Shown piece after piece: positions 1 through 7,290 of a stretch of DNA of 19,978 bases (positions within the stretch are counted from its first letter, which is position 1; each line of letters opens with the position of its first letter). The notes under the pieces were generated by a model. That model worked only from the letters and a program-made list of their open reading frames with translations, ran no database searches and was not told the origin of the DNA. The position numbers were made by a program, and so were the translations under genes. Source of the stretch: Gemmatimonadaceae bacterium (lineage in GTDB: Bacteria > Gemmatimonadota > Gemmatimonadetes > Gemmatimonadales > Gemmatimonadaceae); assembly GCA_017881545.1 (NCBI GenBank), contig JADGQU010000010.1:1-19978 (forward strand). The letters are read 5' to 3'.

Positions 1-20
1 GCCGGAGCGCCGACAGGCGG

Positions 21-51
21 GTGAGTCATACCTGCATGTGAGTCATGACTC
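21..51. repeat. TGAGTCA direct repeat ending in a 12-bp palindrome
   Basis: GTGAGTCAT occurs at 21-29 and again at 38-46, 17 bases apart start to start. The second copy is part of the perfect palindrome GAGTCATGACTC (40-51). Repeated half-sites plus a palindrome look like a regulator-binding site. It lies downstream of the minus-strand Met-rich operon, so it may serve a gene to the left of the window. No function is assigned. The rest of 1-125 holds no convincing gene. Confidence 0.4.
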
Positions 52-125
52 GAGGGGAGGCTCAGGGCGAGATTCCTTTCAGCAGACCGGTGACGAGCAA
101 GATCAGAAAACCCCCACCCCAAAGC

Positions 126-239
126 CTACTTCTTCTGCGTCATCCTGATGATGGCAACGACCAGGAGAATCGCCAGCAGTCCCCCAAGAACCATCCAGAG
201 ACCGTACCCACCCATGAGACCGTGTGTGGTGTTCTGCAT
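126..239 (-). CDS. 37-residue single-span membrane peptide coupled to the Met-rich gene
   Basis: A small reading frame encodes 37 residues: a short polar start with Met and Gly (HGLMGGYGLWM), one hydrophobic stretch at about residues 15-32 (WMVLGGLLAILLVVAII), and a basic end (RMTQKK). Its ATG overlaps the stop of the upstream Met-rich gene by one base (TGATG), the usual arrangement for translational re-initiation. This coupling and the clean membrane segment are the reasons for calling it. Very small Gly/Met-rich inner-membrane peptides are common beside heavy-metal genes, but I cannot name a family. It probably sits in the inner membrane. The coding call is moderately sure; the function is unknown. 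Confidence 0.6.
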   Translation of the reverse strand: MQNTTHGLMGGYGLWMVLGGLLAILLVVAIIRMTQKK

Positions 240-796
240 CACTTCATTGGATCGGGTTTATCCTTGCCGGACATCTCGGACATGCCGGCACACTGCTTCA
301 GAATCTCGGTCGCATGCTCCGCAACTTTCTTCGGGTCCGGCGTACCGGCATTCACTTCGGATTCCAGAGCTGTGAGATGATCGTTGAGCGCCGCGAGGTG
401 GGTGTCCATTTGTTGCATCATTCCCGCCATCGCCGGCTTCGGTTGGTTGCCCATCATCGTCATCTGCGCCTGATGGTGTTGCTTCATCTGGTCGAAGCTG
501 CGCCTCATCTCGGCCACCGCTGGTCGAGCCAGGTCGAGGTTGACGGTCTTCGACTGGGTCACTTGCGCCTGCAACGCCCGAGCGAACGTCGCCAGGTTGT
601 CCCGGTAGGCCATCGCGAGCACATGATGCGGTCCTTCCATCATGCCCTGCATGCCTTTCATGCCTTCCTCATGCTGGGGCATCTTGGCGGGCGTCGGCGT
701 TGGGGCCTGCGCCATACCGATTGTCGTGACACCGCTCATCAGGAGTGCCAGGAGGCCAGCCGCTGCCGGGATCATCCAATGCTTCGGGGTTTTCAT
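239..796 (-). CDS. Met/His-rich exported protein, probably periplasmic and metal-linked
   Basis: The protein has 185 residues. It starts with a signal peptide (basic MKTPKHW, then a hydrophobic stretch to about residue 25, then AQA). The mature part is rich in Met and His (KMPQHEEGMKGMQGMMEG near the start, then QMKQHHQAQMTMMG and MAGMMQQM) and looks mostly helical. An upstream in-frame ATG at 868 exists, but the ATG at 796 is preferred because a GAGAGG ribosome-binding site and the signal peptide both begin there. Met/His clusters in exported proteins often bind Cu(I) or Ag(I), and the neighbours (ArsR-type regulator, CusCBA-like pump) agree with a copper-buffering role. This is inference: I recognise no named family, and there is no CXXC site. 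It is divergent from the ArsR-family gene and may share its control region. Confidence 0.75.
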   Translation of the reverse strand: MKTPKHWMIPAAAGLLALLMSGVTTIGMAQAPTPTPAKMPQHEEGMKGMQGMMEGPHHVLAMAYRDNLATFARALQAQVTQSKTVNLDLARPAVAEMRRSFDQMKQHHQAQMTMMGNQPKPAMAGMMQQMDTHLAALNDHLTALESEVNAGTPDPKKVAEHATEILKQCAGMSEMSGKDKPDPMK

Positions 797-882
797 GGTG
801 CCTCTCATTGTTGGTCGTGCCGGGCGCTCCGGGGACGTGGCGTCGCGGCGGTGGGATTCTGAATCCAATGCAGAACAACTAT

Positions 883-898
883 ATTACTGAGTAGCAAT
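883..898. promoter_or_regulatory. Candidate ArsR-family operator in a divergent promoter region
   Basis: ATTACT-GAGT-AGCAAT is an imperfect inverted repeat (one mismatch in the arms) in the AT-rich part of the otherwise GC-rich gap 797-917. The gap separates the Met-rich gene (minus) from the arsR-like gene (plus). ArsR/SmtB repressors usually bind AT-rich imperfect repeats over their own promoters. Assignment rests on position and symmetry only. Confidence 0.4.
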
Positions 899-917
899 TT
901 ACATTCCTAATGAGGAG

Positions 918-1253
918 ATGGTGTTGAGCAAATTGAAGCTGACGCCGGAGGTCATGGCGCTCGTCGCCGACCGCTTCAAGGCGCTGGCCGAGCCGGCCCG
1001 CCTTCAGATTCTGAGCTGCCTCCGCGCCGGCGAGATGGCGGTCAGCGATCTTGTGAATGAAACAGGCTTCGGACAGGCGAACGTCTCCAAGCACCTGCAG
1101 CTTCTGCACACGATGGGCTTCGTCCGCCGGCGGAAGGTCGGGCTCTTCGTGTACTACGCTCTGGCTGACAAGGGCATCTTCCAGCTCTGCGACACGATGT
1201 GCGGGCGCGTCGAGCAGGAGATGAAACGCCGCCGCAAGCTCCTCGCCGGTTGA
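918..1253 (+). CDS. ArsR/SmtB-family winged-helix regulator
   Basis: This is a roughly 110-residue winged-helix repressor. The N-terminal dimer helix is followed by RFKALAEPARLQILSCL, then the recognition helix (VSDLVNETGFGQANVSKHLQLLH) and the wing (VRRRKVGLFVYYAL). ArsR/SmtB proteins leave their operator when metal or another ligand binds. The classical Cys pair of the alpha-3 site (ELCVCDL type) is absent here (AVSDLV). A C-terminal LCDTMCGRV carries two Cys spaced CxxxC that could form an alpha-5 site. The start is uncertain: GAGGAG (912-917) directly abuts the ATG at 918, so the in-frame GTG at 921 or TTG at 924 has better spacing. It faces the end of the cusA-like operon and is divergent from the Met-rich gene. 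Control of both by this protein is likely but not shown. Confidence 0.85.
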   Translation: MVLSKLKLTPEVMALVADRFKALAEPARLQILSCLRAGEMAVSDLVNETGFGQANVSKHLQLLHTMGFVRRRKVGLFVYYALADKGIFQLCDTMCGRVEQEMKRRRKLLAG

Positions 1254-1291
1254 GCTCTCGCAGTGCCGGAAGGCTCGCCATCTTCCACTCA

Positions 1292-1399
1292 TCACACACC
1301 CGGACCCGGCGCAACGGCGAAGAACACACCGCAGATCCCAACCCCGATCGCGGTGATCAGTCCCGCCGATAGCCCGAATTAAAGTGCTTTGATTCTCAT
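1292..1399 (-). pseudogene. Remnant of a small membrane-protein gene after cusA, interrupted by a stop
   Basis: The ATG at 1399 overlaps the cusA stop (ATGA), as for a coupled downstream gene. The frame reads MRIKAL, then TAA (1381-1379), then FGLSAGLITAIGVGICGVFF and AVAPGPGV before TGA (1294-1292). The part after the TAA is a clean membrane helix with an AxAPGP turn and follows naturally from the first six residues. One mutated codon therefore probably broke a small membrane protein, and the C-terminal part also seems lost. It resembles small membrane proteins of the DUF5676 kind, but that match is from memory and weak. A TTG/CTG start after the TAA or stop readthrough would be an alternative. 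Confidence 0.45.
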
Positions 1400-4300
1400 A
1401 TAGCTCTCCCGAAAATAGGTGAGACTTCCGCCGTAGCTCCTTCGCCGTCGGCTAACGGAGTCCGCGCCAACTCGCGTTCACGAACGAGCGCATAGACTGC
1501 CGGGATCACCACGAGCGTCAGGATCGTGCTCGAGATCATGCCGCCGACCATCGGCGCCGCGATGCGCTTCATGACGCTCGCGCCGGCGCCGTTCCCCCAG
1601 AGGATCGGGAGCAGACCCGCCATGATTGCGGTTACGGTCATGATTTTTGGACGCACGCGTTCCACCGCGCCTTCCACGATCGCGTCGTACAGATCGCGAT
1701 TCGACGCGCGCGCGCCAGGCTTCTGCCTGGCCTTCCACGCGTTGTCCAGGTAGATGAGCATCACCACCCCGGTCTCAGTGGCGACTCCGGAAAGCGCAAT
1801 GAACCCGATGGCCACCGCGACCGACCAGTTGTATCCGAGCGCCCAGACGAACCAGAACCCGCCGACGAGCGCGAACGGCACCGACAGCATCACGATCAGG
1901 CTTTCTCTGACGCTCCTGAAATTGAAATAGAGCAGCATGAAGATGATCGCGAGCGTTGCGGGCACGACAAGCTTCATCCGTGCCGCCGCCCGCTGCATGT
2001 ACTCGTACTGGCCGCTCCACGCCAGGCTATACCCAACGGGGAGTTTCACGTCACGCTCGACGACGCGACGCGCCTCCTCGACGAAGCTCCCGATGTCGCG
2101 GTCGGCGACGTCTACATAAACCCAGGCGGTCGGCATCGCACCTTCAGTGCGCACGACCATCGGGCCCGCGACGGTCTTGATCGTCGCTATCTGCCCCAAT
2201 GGAACCTGCGCAACGCTACCTCCGGCCATCGGCGTCCCTTGCGTCAGAGCCATCCCGGCGGAAGCACCGGCCGGCGAAGCAGAGCTACCTATCAGATGGC
2301 TCACCGGCACGAGCACCGATGCCAGCTGCTCCGGTGTCTCTCTCAGCTCCTGCGGATAGCGGATACGCACTCCGTACCGCTCACGCCCCTCCACTGTTTG
2401 CGTGATCGTCATGCCGCCAATCGCCGTCGCAATCACCGTTTGGATGTCCCCGACGTTCAATCCGTGCCTTGCCGCGGCCACGCGGTCGATGTCGATGTCG
2501 AGGTAGTACCCGGAGACAGCGCGCTCCGCGAAAACGCTCCGTGTTCCGCTAACGCCGCGCACCGAGCTTTCAACCGCTTTGCCGATGCGTTCCAGCTCGC
2601 CCAGATCGGGTCCGAAGATCTTGATGCCCACCGGCGTTCGTATGCCCGTAGCCAGCATGTCGATGCGGCCCTTGATGGGCATCGTCCACGCATTGGTAAC
2701 TCCAGTGACGCGCACGGCCGAATCCATCATCGTGACCAACCGCTCCTGCGTCATCCCGCTACGCCACTGCGATTCGGGCTTCAGGGCAATAGTCGTCTCG
2801 AACATGTCGAGGCCAGCCGGGTCTGTCGCCGTGTTCGCTCGGCCGGCCTTCCCCCACACGCTCGCGACCTCGGGAAAAGATTTGAGCACAGAATCCTGAA
2901 TCCGCAGGATTTCCCGCGCACGAGCGATGCTGATGCCCGGAAGCGTAGTCGGCATGTACAGGAGTGTCCCCTCCTGGAGGGGCGGCATGAATTCCCGTCC
3001 CATACGCTTCCATGGAATCCACGTCAGGATGAGGACGACGATCGCGGCGACGACGACGGGCCAGCGATTTTGCAGTACAGCGTTGATGACCGGCCGATAA
3101 GCCCGAATGAGTGCGCGGCTTACGGGGTTGGCTCGCTCGGTGTAAATGCGCCCGCGTATGAACAGCGCCATCGTCACCGGAACGAGCGTGACAGCAAGGA
3201 GGCTCGCCGCCGCCATCGCGAAAGTCTTCGTGAATGCGAGCGGCGTGAACAACCGGCCTTCCTGCCCCTCGAGCGTGAATACGGGGAGGAAGCTGACCGT
3301 GATGATCAGCAGCGAGATGAACAGGGCCGGGCCGACTTCTTTCGACGACTCGACGACGATCCGCATCCGCTGTTCGCGGGTGAGCGCCTTTGTCTCGATG
3401 TACTTGGCCGTCCCTGCGCTCTTTCCCCCTTCGCGCTCGAGGTGCTTGTGCATGTTCTCGATCATCACGATCGCCGCGTCGATCATCGCGCCGATCGCGA
3501 TGGCGATGCCCCCGAGTGACATGATGTCCGCGCCCACGCCCGCGAGCCGCATCCCGATGAACGCCAGCAGAATGCCGATCGGAAGAGTGAGTATGGCGAC
3601 GAGAGCGGAGCTCGCGTGCAGGAGAAATACGATGCACACAAGAGCTACAATGATGCTCTCCTCGATCAGCTTGCCGCGCAGAGTCGCGATGGCGCGCTCA
3701 ATGAGATCGCTGCGATCATATACAGGCACGATGACGACGCCTGCCGGCAAGCCCTTCTCGGCCTGCACCAGCTTCGCTTTGACGGCCTTGATGGTCGCGA
3801 GCGCGTTCTCGCCGAATCGCATCACGACGATGCCGCCGACCGCATCGCCGCGACCGTTCAAATCGGCAATCCCGCGACGGACCGCCGGCCCAACCGATAC
3901 GCGGCCGAGATCCACGACGCGGACCGGGGTTCCCCCCGCGGTCGCCCCGATCACCACGTTCTCGATATCGGATATGGATCTGAGATAGCCCAGACCGCGC
4001 ACCATGTACTCGCGCTCAGTCAGCTCCATCACCATCGCGCCGACGTCGTTGTTCGCGTTCTGGATCGCGCCCATCACCTGCGTGATCGACACACCATACG
4101 CGAGCAGCTTTGCCGGATCGATATCCACCTGATACTGCTTTTCGAATCCGCCGATCGTTGCAACTTCTGCAACGCCGGGAACCGCGGTAAGCGCGTAGCG
4201 GAGATACCAGTCCTGCAGTGTGCGTAGCTCGCCCAGGTTCAGCCTTCCGGTCGTATCAACCAGCGCATACTGGAAGACCCAGCCGAGGCCGGTCGCGTCG

Positions 4301-4692
4301 GGCCCGAGCGTCGGCGTGACACTCGCGGGGAGTTTCGCCTTTATGCCACTCAGATATTCTAGAACCCGGCTGCGCGCCCAGTACAGATCCGTGCCATCCG
4401 CGAAGATCACGTACACGAAGCTGACTCCAAAAAACGAATACCCGCGCACGGTGGTGGCGCCGGGCACCTTCAGCATCTCGGTGGAAATGGGGTACGTGAC
4501 CTGGTCTTCGACGATGCGAGGCGCCTGCTCGGCGTAATCCGCCTGCACGATCACCTGCACGTCGGAGAGATCGGGCAGCGCTTCGAGGGGAGTGTGCTTG
4601 ATGGCCCAGATGCCGCCAAGCACCGCCACGACGGTGAAGAGCAGCACCACCAACTGATTTCTGACGGACCATTCGATGACGCGCTTCAGCAT
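1396..4692 (-). CDS. cusA: CusA-like Cu(I)/Ag(I) RND efflux pump
   Basis: This 1098-residue inner-membrane RND transporter uses the proton gradient to push metal through a periplasmic adaptor and outer-membrane channel. TM4 holds GAMIDAAIVMIEN at 401-413, with the proton-relay Asp at 405 as in E. coli CusA. Compared with E. coli CusA recalled from memory, the three-Met binding site (M573, M623, M672) matches M580 (LLYMP), M630 (LDM) and M679 (IDM), and E625 matches E632. The TM-path Met M391, M403, M410, M486 and M501 have counterparts at 391, 403, 410, 493 and 508. This argues for Cu(I)/Ag(I) rather than Zn/Co/Cd. It is about 50 residues longer than CusA, partly through a Gly/Ala/Ser/Met-rich insert near 2210-2310. 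It starts 5 bases after cusB, with AAGGAG upstream, and is last in the operon apart from the remnant at 1292-1399. Confidence 0.95.
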   Translation of the reverse strand: MLKRVIEWSVRNQLVVLLFTVVAVLGGIWAIKHTPLEALPDLSDVQVIVQADYAEQAPRIVEDQVTYPISTEMLKVPGATTVRGYSFFGVSFVYVIFADGTDLYWARSRVLEYLSGIKAKLPASVTPTLGPDATGLGWVFQYALVDTTGRLNLGELRTLQDWYLRYALTAVPGVAEVATIGGFEKQYQVDIDPAKLLAYGVSITQVMGAIQNANNDVGAMVMELTEREYMVRGLGYLRSISDIENVVIGATAGGTPVRVVDLGRVSVGPAVRRGIADLNGRGDAVGGIVVMRFGENALATIKAVKAKLVQAEKGLPAGVVIVPVYDRSDLIERAIATLRGKLIEESIIVALVCIVFLLHASSALVAILTLPIGILLAFIGMRLAGVGADIMSLGGIAIAIGAMIDAAIVMIENMHKHLEREGGKSAGTAKYIETKALTREQRMRIVVESSKEVGPALFISLLIITVSFLPVFTLEGQEGRLFTPLAFTKTFAMAAASLLAVTLVPVTMALFIRGRIYTERANPVSRALIRAYRPVINAVLQNRWPVVVAAIVVLILTWIPWKRMGREFMPPLQEGTLLYMPTTLPGISIARAREILRIQDSVLKSFPEVASVWGKAGRANTATDPAGLDMFETTIALKPESQWRSGMTQERLVTMMDSAVRVTGVTNAWTMPIKGRIDMLATGIRTPVGIKIFGPDLGELERIGKAVESSVRGVSGTRSVFAERAVSGYYLDIDIDRVAAARHGLNVGDIQTVIATAIGGMTITQTVEGRERYGVRIRYPQELRETPEQLASVLVPVSHLIGSSASPAGASAGMALTQGTPMAGGSVAQVPLGQIATIKTVAGPMVVRTEGAMPTAWVYVDVADRDIGSFVEEARRVVERDVKLPVGYSLAWSGQYEYMQRAAARMKLVVPATLAIIFMLLYFNFRSVRESLIVMLSVPFALVGGFWFVWALGYNWSVAVAIGFIALSGVATETGVVMLIYLDNAWKARQKPGARASNRDLYDAIVEGAVERVRPKIMTVTAIMAGLLPILWGNGAGASVMKRIAAPMVGGMISSTILTLVVIPAVYALVRERELARTPLADGEGATAEVSPIFGRAI

Positions 4693-4697
4693 GGCCC

Positions 4698-5915
4698 TTA
4701 CTCCTTCTTCTTCGGCGCGGCGATATCCATTCCCGGCATATTGCCCATTCCACCCAGGGCCGTGCCGAGGTTGGATTCGGCGTCGACGAGGAAGGTCGCG
4801 GAAGTGACGACTGTGTCACCACCCGCAAGGCCGCGAAGGATCTCGATGCGATCGCTCGATGCGCCGCCAATCTCTACTGCGCGCGGCTCGAGCATGCCGT
4901 CGGCGCGCTTTACGAATACGAGATTTCGCTCTCCCGTCGAGAGAACCGCCGAACGCGGCACGCTCAGAACGCTCTGCCCTGCCGTCGCGAAGAGTCGCAG
5001 CGTTGCAAACATTCCCGGCTTTAGCCGATGGTTTTCATTCGCCAGCTGCACACGCACCCGAACCGTACGCGTGTCCGGGTTCAGTGTGGGGTAGATGTAC
5101 GCCACGGTTCCGACGAACGTCGCCCCGGGAATTGCCTGCAACTCGGCCTCGGCGCGCTGGCCGAGGCGAATCAACGGTAGATCCTGTTCGTAGACCTCGC
5201 CGTCCATCCACACGCTGCTCAGGTCGGCAATTTTGTAGATAGCTGTGCCCGCCATCACCCGCTCTCCCTGCAGCACGTTCTTCTCGACAACGAAGCCTGA
5301 GACAGGCGAGCGGATGACAAGGGTCCGCCTGGCGTGCCCCTCTTGCTCGATCCGCGCGATGTCACCGGCGGAGAAATCCCAGAATGCGAGCTTGCTCCGA
5401 GCCGAAGCCGCCAGCCTCGCCGCCTGCGCGCGAGCGTCGTCAGCTCCGAGCGAAACGTCAGATTGGAGCTGCTTCGCGAGCAGTAACTCCTCCTGAGCTG
5501 TCACCAGCATCGGCGAGTAGATCGCCAGCAGTGGAGTTCCGGCGGTGACTTCCTGTCCCGTGAAATTGACGTACAGCTGCTCGACCCAGCCGTCGATCTT
5601 CGGAGATATGGCTTTCACCCGTGTTTCGTCGAACGTGATCTGTCCGACGACGCGGATCTCGCGCGAGATGCCGCCGAACGCCGCGACGGCGAACGTCACC
5701 CCGATGCGACGCGCGTCCGCGGCCGATAGCATGACCGGTTGGGCGGTTGCTCCGGCGGCTACCTGAGCGCTATCGCGGGCCCCGGCCTGTGCCGTCTCGG
5801 ATTTTGGCCGTGTGGCGAAGTACGCGCCGATCACGGCCGCGAGCGGGAGCGCGACATAGAGGGCAATACGCATCGACTTGCGCGTGGGGCGCGTCGCCAT
5901 GATTCGAGTTGCCAT
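4698..5915 (-). CDS. cusB: CusB-like periplasmic adaptor (membrane fusion protein)
   Basis: The 405-residue adaptor would bridge the CusA-like pump and the outer-membrane channel, and in CusB also hands metal to the pump. An N-terminal membrane anchor or uncleaved signal lies at about residues 16-30 (IALYVALPLAAVIGAYF). The beta-barrel and lipoyl halves follow (GQITFDETRVKAISPKIDGW; RSPVSGFVVEKNVLQGERV), separated by a helical hairpin (about 130-190). The barrel/MP region includes VWMDGEVYEQDLPLIRLGQ. The C-terminal tail is Met-rich (GGMGNMPGMD), unlike E. coli CusB, whose metal-binding Met lie near the N-terminus, so the tail is a possible metal site (inference). The ATG at 5915 is chosen over in-frame Met codons at 5900 and 5873 because GGAGG lies 8 bases upstream. 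Only two bases separate it from the cusC-like stop, indicating one operon. Confidence 0.93.
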   Translation of the reverse strand: MATRIMATRPTRKSMRIALYVALPLAAVIGAYFATRPKSETAQAGARDSAQVAAGATAQPVMLSAADARRIGVTFAVAAFGGISREIRVVGQITFDETRVKAISPKIDGWVEQLYVNFTGQEVTAGTPLLAIYSPMLVTAQEELLLAKQLQSDVSLGADDARAQAARLAASARSKLAFWDFSAGDIARIEQEGHARRTLVIRSPVSGFVVEKNVLQGERVMAGTAIYKIADLSSVWMDGEVYEQDLPLIRLGQRAEAELQAIPGATFVGTVAYIYPTLNPDTRTVRVRVQLANENHRLKPGMFATLRLFATAGQSVLSVPRSAVLSTGERNLVFVKRADGMLEPRAVEIGGASSDRIEILRGLAGGDTVVTSATFLVDAESNLGTALGGMGNMPGMDIAAPKKKE

Positions 5916-5917
5916 CG

Positions 5918-7201
5918 TCAGTTCCTCCCCGATGTTCCGCGCGCGACGGCGCTCGAAGGGTCGAACAGCTCGCGTCCCAGCAGCATCTCCAGATCGGCCC
6001 AGGCCTTTCCTTCATCTGCTTCCAGCTCGACAAGCTCCTTGCGATAGCGGTTCAAACTCATGCGACTGTCGAGCAGCGTCATGAAGTCCACCGCGCCAGT
6101 GCGGTAGGCTGCGAACGCCGACGTGATAGCGGCATCCGCTTGCGGAAGCAGCGTCGTGCGATACAACGTCGCGAGGTTGCGGGCGCGCGTGAGATTCGAG
6201 TATGCCTCGGCGACGGCGGCCTGGGTTTCTGCCCTCATTGCCGTTAAGTCGGCGCGCGACATCTGCTGCATTGCGGCAGCCTCGTCACGCATGCGGAGCT
6301 GGCGGCTCCGCGCGAACACCGGCAGCGTGGCGCCGATCATGAGGCTGCCCATGCGCTCCGTTCCGTCCATGCCGCTGCGCTGCCCGTATTGGAGTCCGAT
6401 CGTGGGGTCGGGCCAGATTTCACGGCGCGCCAATCTTGTTTGGGCCGTCGCCGCTTCCAGATCGCGCTCCCCGGCGCGCACCATCGGCCGATCAGCAACC
6501 GCGGAGCGTATTGCCCCATCCAGTCCAGGCATGGAATCCGGGAACGCAGGGAGCAAAGGAGTTCCGATCAATGCCTGAGCCGGCGTGTCGGTGATCGCGT
6601 TTAGTCGAGCCGCCATGGCTGATCTCATCGTCGTCATGCGGATGGTGTCCTGCACCATGCGCGCGATCTCGACTTGAGCGCGAAGTACGTCGGCTTGGCG
6701 GCCTTCACCAACCCGGTACATGGACTCGGTGGTGCGTAGAATGTCCTGGAGCAGCCGAAGGGTCTCGCGGTCAATGCCCAGCGATCTATCGGTGACGTAG
6801 AGGTCATAGAACGCCATCGCCGCCTTCGACCGCACCTCCCAATCGACATCGCGCGCGCGCTCCGCCTGCGCATCCGCGGACGCATCCGCGACACGTCCGG
6901 CGAGGCGGAGCTTGCCAGGCAGCGGCAGCATCTGCATTACCTGAAGCTGCTGCATGCCGAGGACATCCATTGGTCGGAGGCCAGGCAGCGTGTAGTTCAT
7001 GAAGCCGAACTGCACCTGGGGGTCAGGCGGGCGGCGCGCGGATGGAGCGCGGGCTCGAGCAGCATCGGTCAGAGCACGTGCAGCCGCTATGCGCGGGCTA
7101 CGCTCTCGCGCGTTTCGGTAGACGTTGGCCAGCTCCAATGGCTGAGTGGGGCGCACTGAATCCTGCGCGAATGCCAGCGCCATCCATAGTACAGCGATCA
7201 T
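5918..7201 (-). CDS. cusC: CusC/TolC-family outer-membrane efflux channel
   Basis: This 427-residue outer membrane factor would be the exit duct of the efflux complex. A short signal peptide (MIAVLWMALAFAQ) precedes two TolC-type repeats rich in long amphipathic helices (ELANVYRNARERSPRIAAAR; PMVRAGERDLEAATAQTRLA). The typical PDPQVQFGFMNYTLPG and WPDPTIGLQYG strands are visible at equivalent places of the two halves. There is no N-terminal lipobox Cys, unlike E. coli CusC, so it would be unacylated. The start is supported by AAGGAGG seven bases upstream. An 18-bp palindrome and a second hairpin lie in the 89-bp gap behind it, towards the Cys/His-rich gene. It is first of the tightly spaced cusCBA trio. 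The cusC symbol reflects operon context; sequence alone says TolC superfamily. Confidence 0.9.
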   Translation of the reverse strand: MIAVLWMALAFAQDSVRPTQPLELANVYRNARERSPRIAAARALTDAARARAPSARRPPDPQVQFGFMNYTLPGLRPMDVLGMQQLQVMQMLPLPGKLRLAGRVADASADAQAERARDVDWEVRSKAAMAFYDLYVTDRSLGIDRETLRLLQDILRTTESMYRVGEGRQADVLRAQVEIARMVQDTIRMTTMRSAMAARLNAITDTPAQALIGTPLLPAFPDSMPGLDGAIRSAVADRPMVRAGERDLEAATAQTRLARREIWPDPTIGLQYGQRSGMDGTERMGSLMIGATLPVFARSRQLRMRDEAAAMQQMSRADLTAMRAETQAAVAEAYSNLTRARNLATLYRTTLLPQADAAITSAFAAYRTGAVDFMTLLDSRMSLNRYRKELVELEADEGKAWADLEMLLGRELFDPSSAVARGTSGRN

Positions 7202-7218
7202 TTCCCTGCCTCCTTGTT

Positions 7219-7236
7219 GCAGCGGCTAGCCGCTGC
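7219..7236. promoter_or_regulatory. 18-bp perfect palindrome ahead of cusC
   Basis: GCAGCGGCTAGCCGCTGC reads the same on both strands. It ends 3 bases before the cusC ribosome-binding site (7209-7215 on the plus strand). As DNA it could be an operator for a dimeric regulator. As RNA it could fold into a hairpin that affects cusC translation or marks a processing site. There is no T-run, so it is not a standard terminator. Confidence 0.55.
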
Positions 7237-7252
7237 GGCCACTTCGATGTGG

Positions 7253-7270
7253 GCGGCGTTTGTACGCCGC
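7253..7270. promoter_or_regulatory. GC-rich hairpin between the Cys/His-rich gene and cusC
   Basis: GCGGCGT-ttgt-ACGCCGC forms a perfect 7-bp stem with a 4-base loop, 20 bases downstream of the minus-strand Cys/His-rich gene. Without a following T-run it may be a weak terminator, attenuator or mRNA-stability hairpin that sets the ratio between the first gene and the pump genes. Confidence 0.4.
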
Positions 7271-7290
7271 GCCAATGCACGATCGAGCGG

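Noticed and set aside
63..128. A hydrophobic frame LWGGGFLILLVTGLLKGISP on the minus strand after the 37-residue peptide
   Set aside because: It looks like a membrane segment but has no start codon in frame after the preceding stop; it might be a frameshifted tail, but the evidence is too thin.
2239..3519. A 426-residue open frame on the plus strand
   Set aside because: It is antisense to cusA, rich in Arg, His and Asp, with no domain; it mirrors the codon bias of a GC-rich gene.
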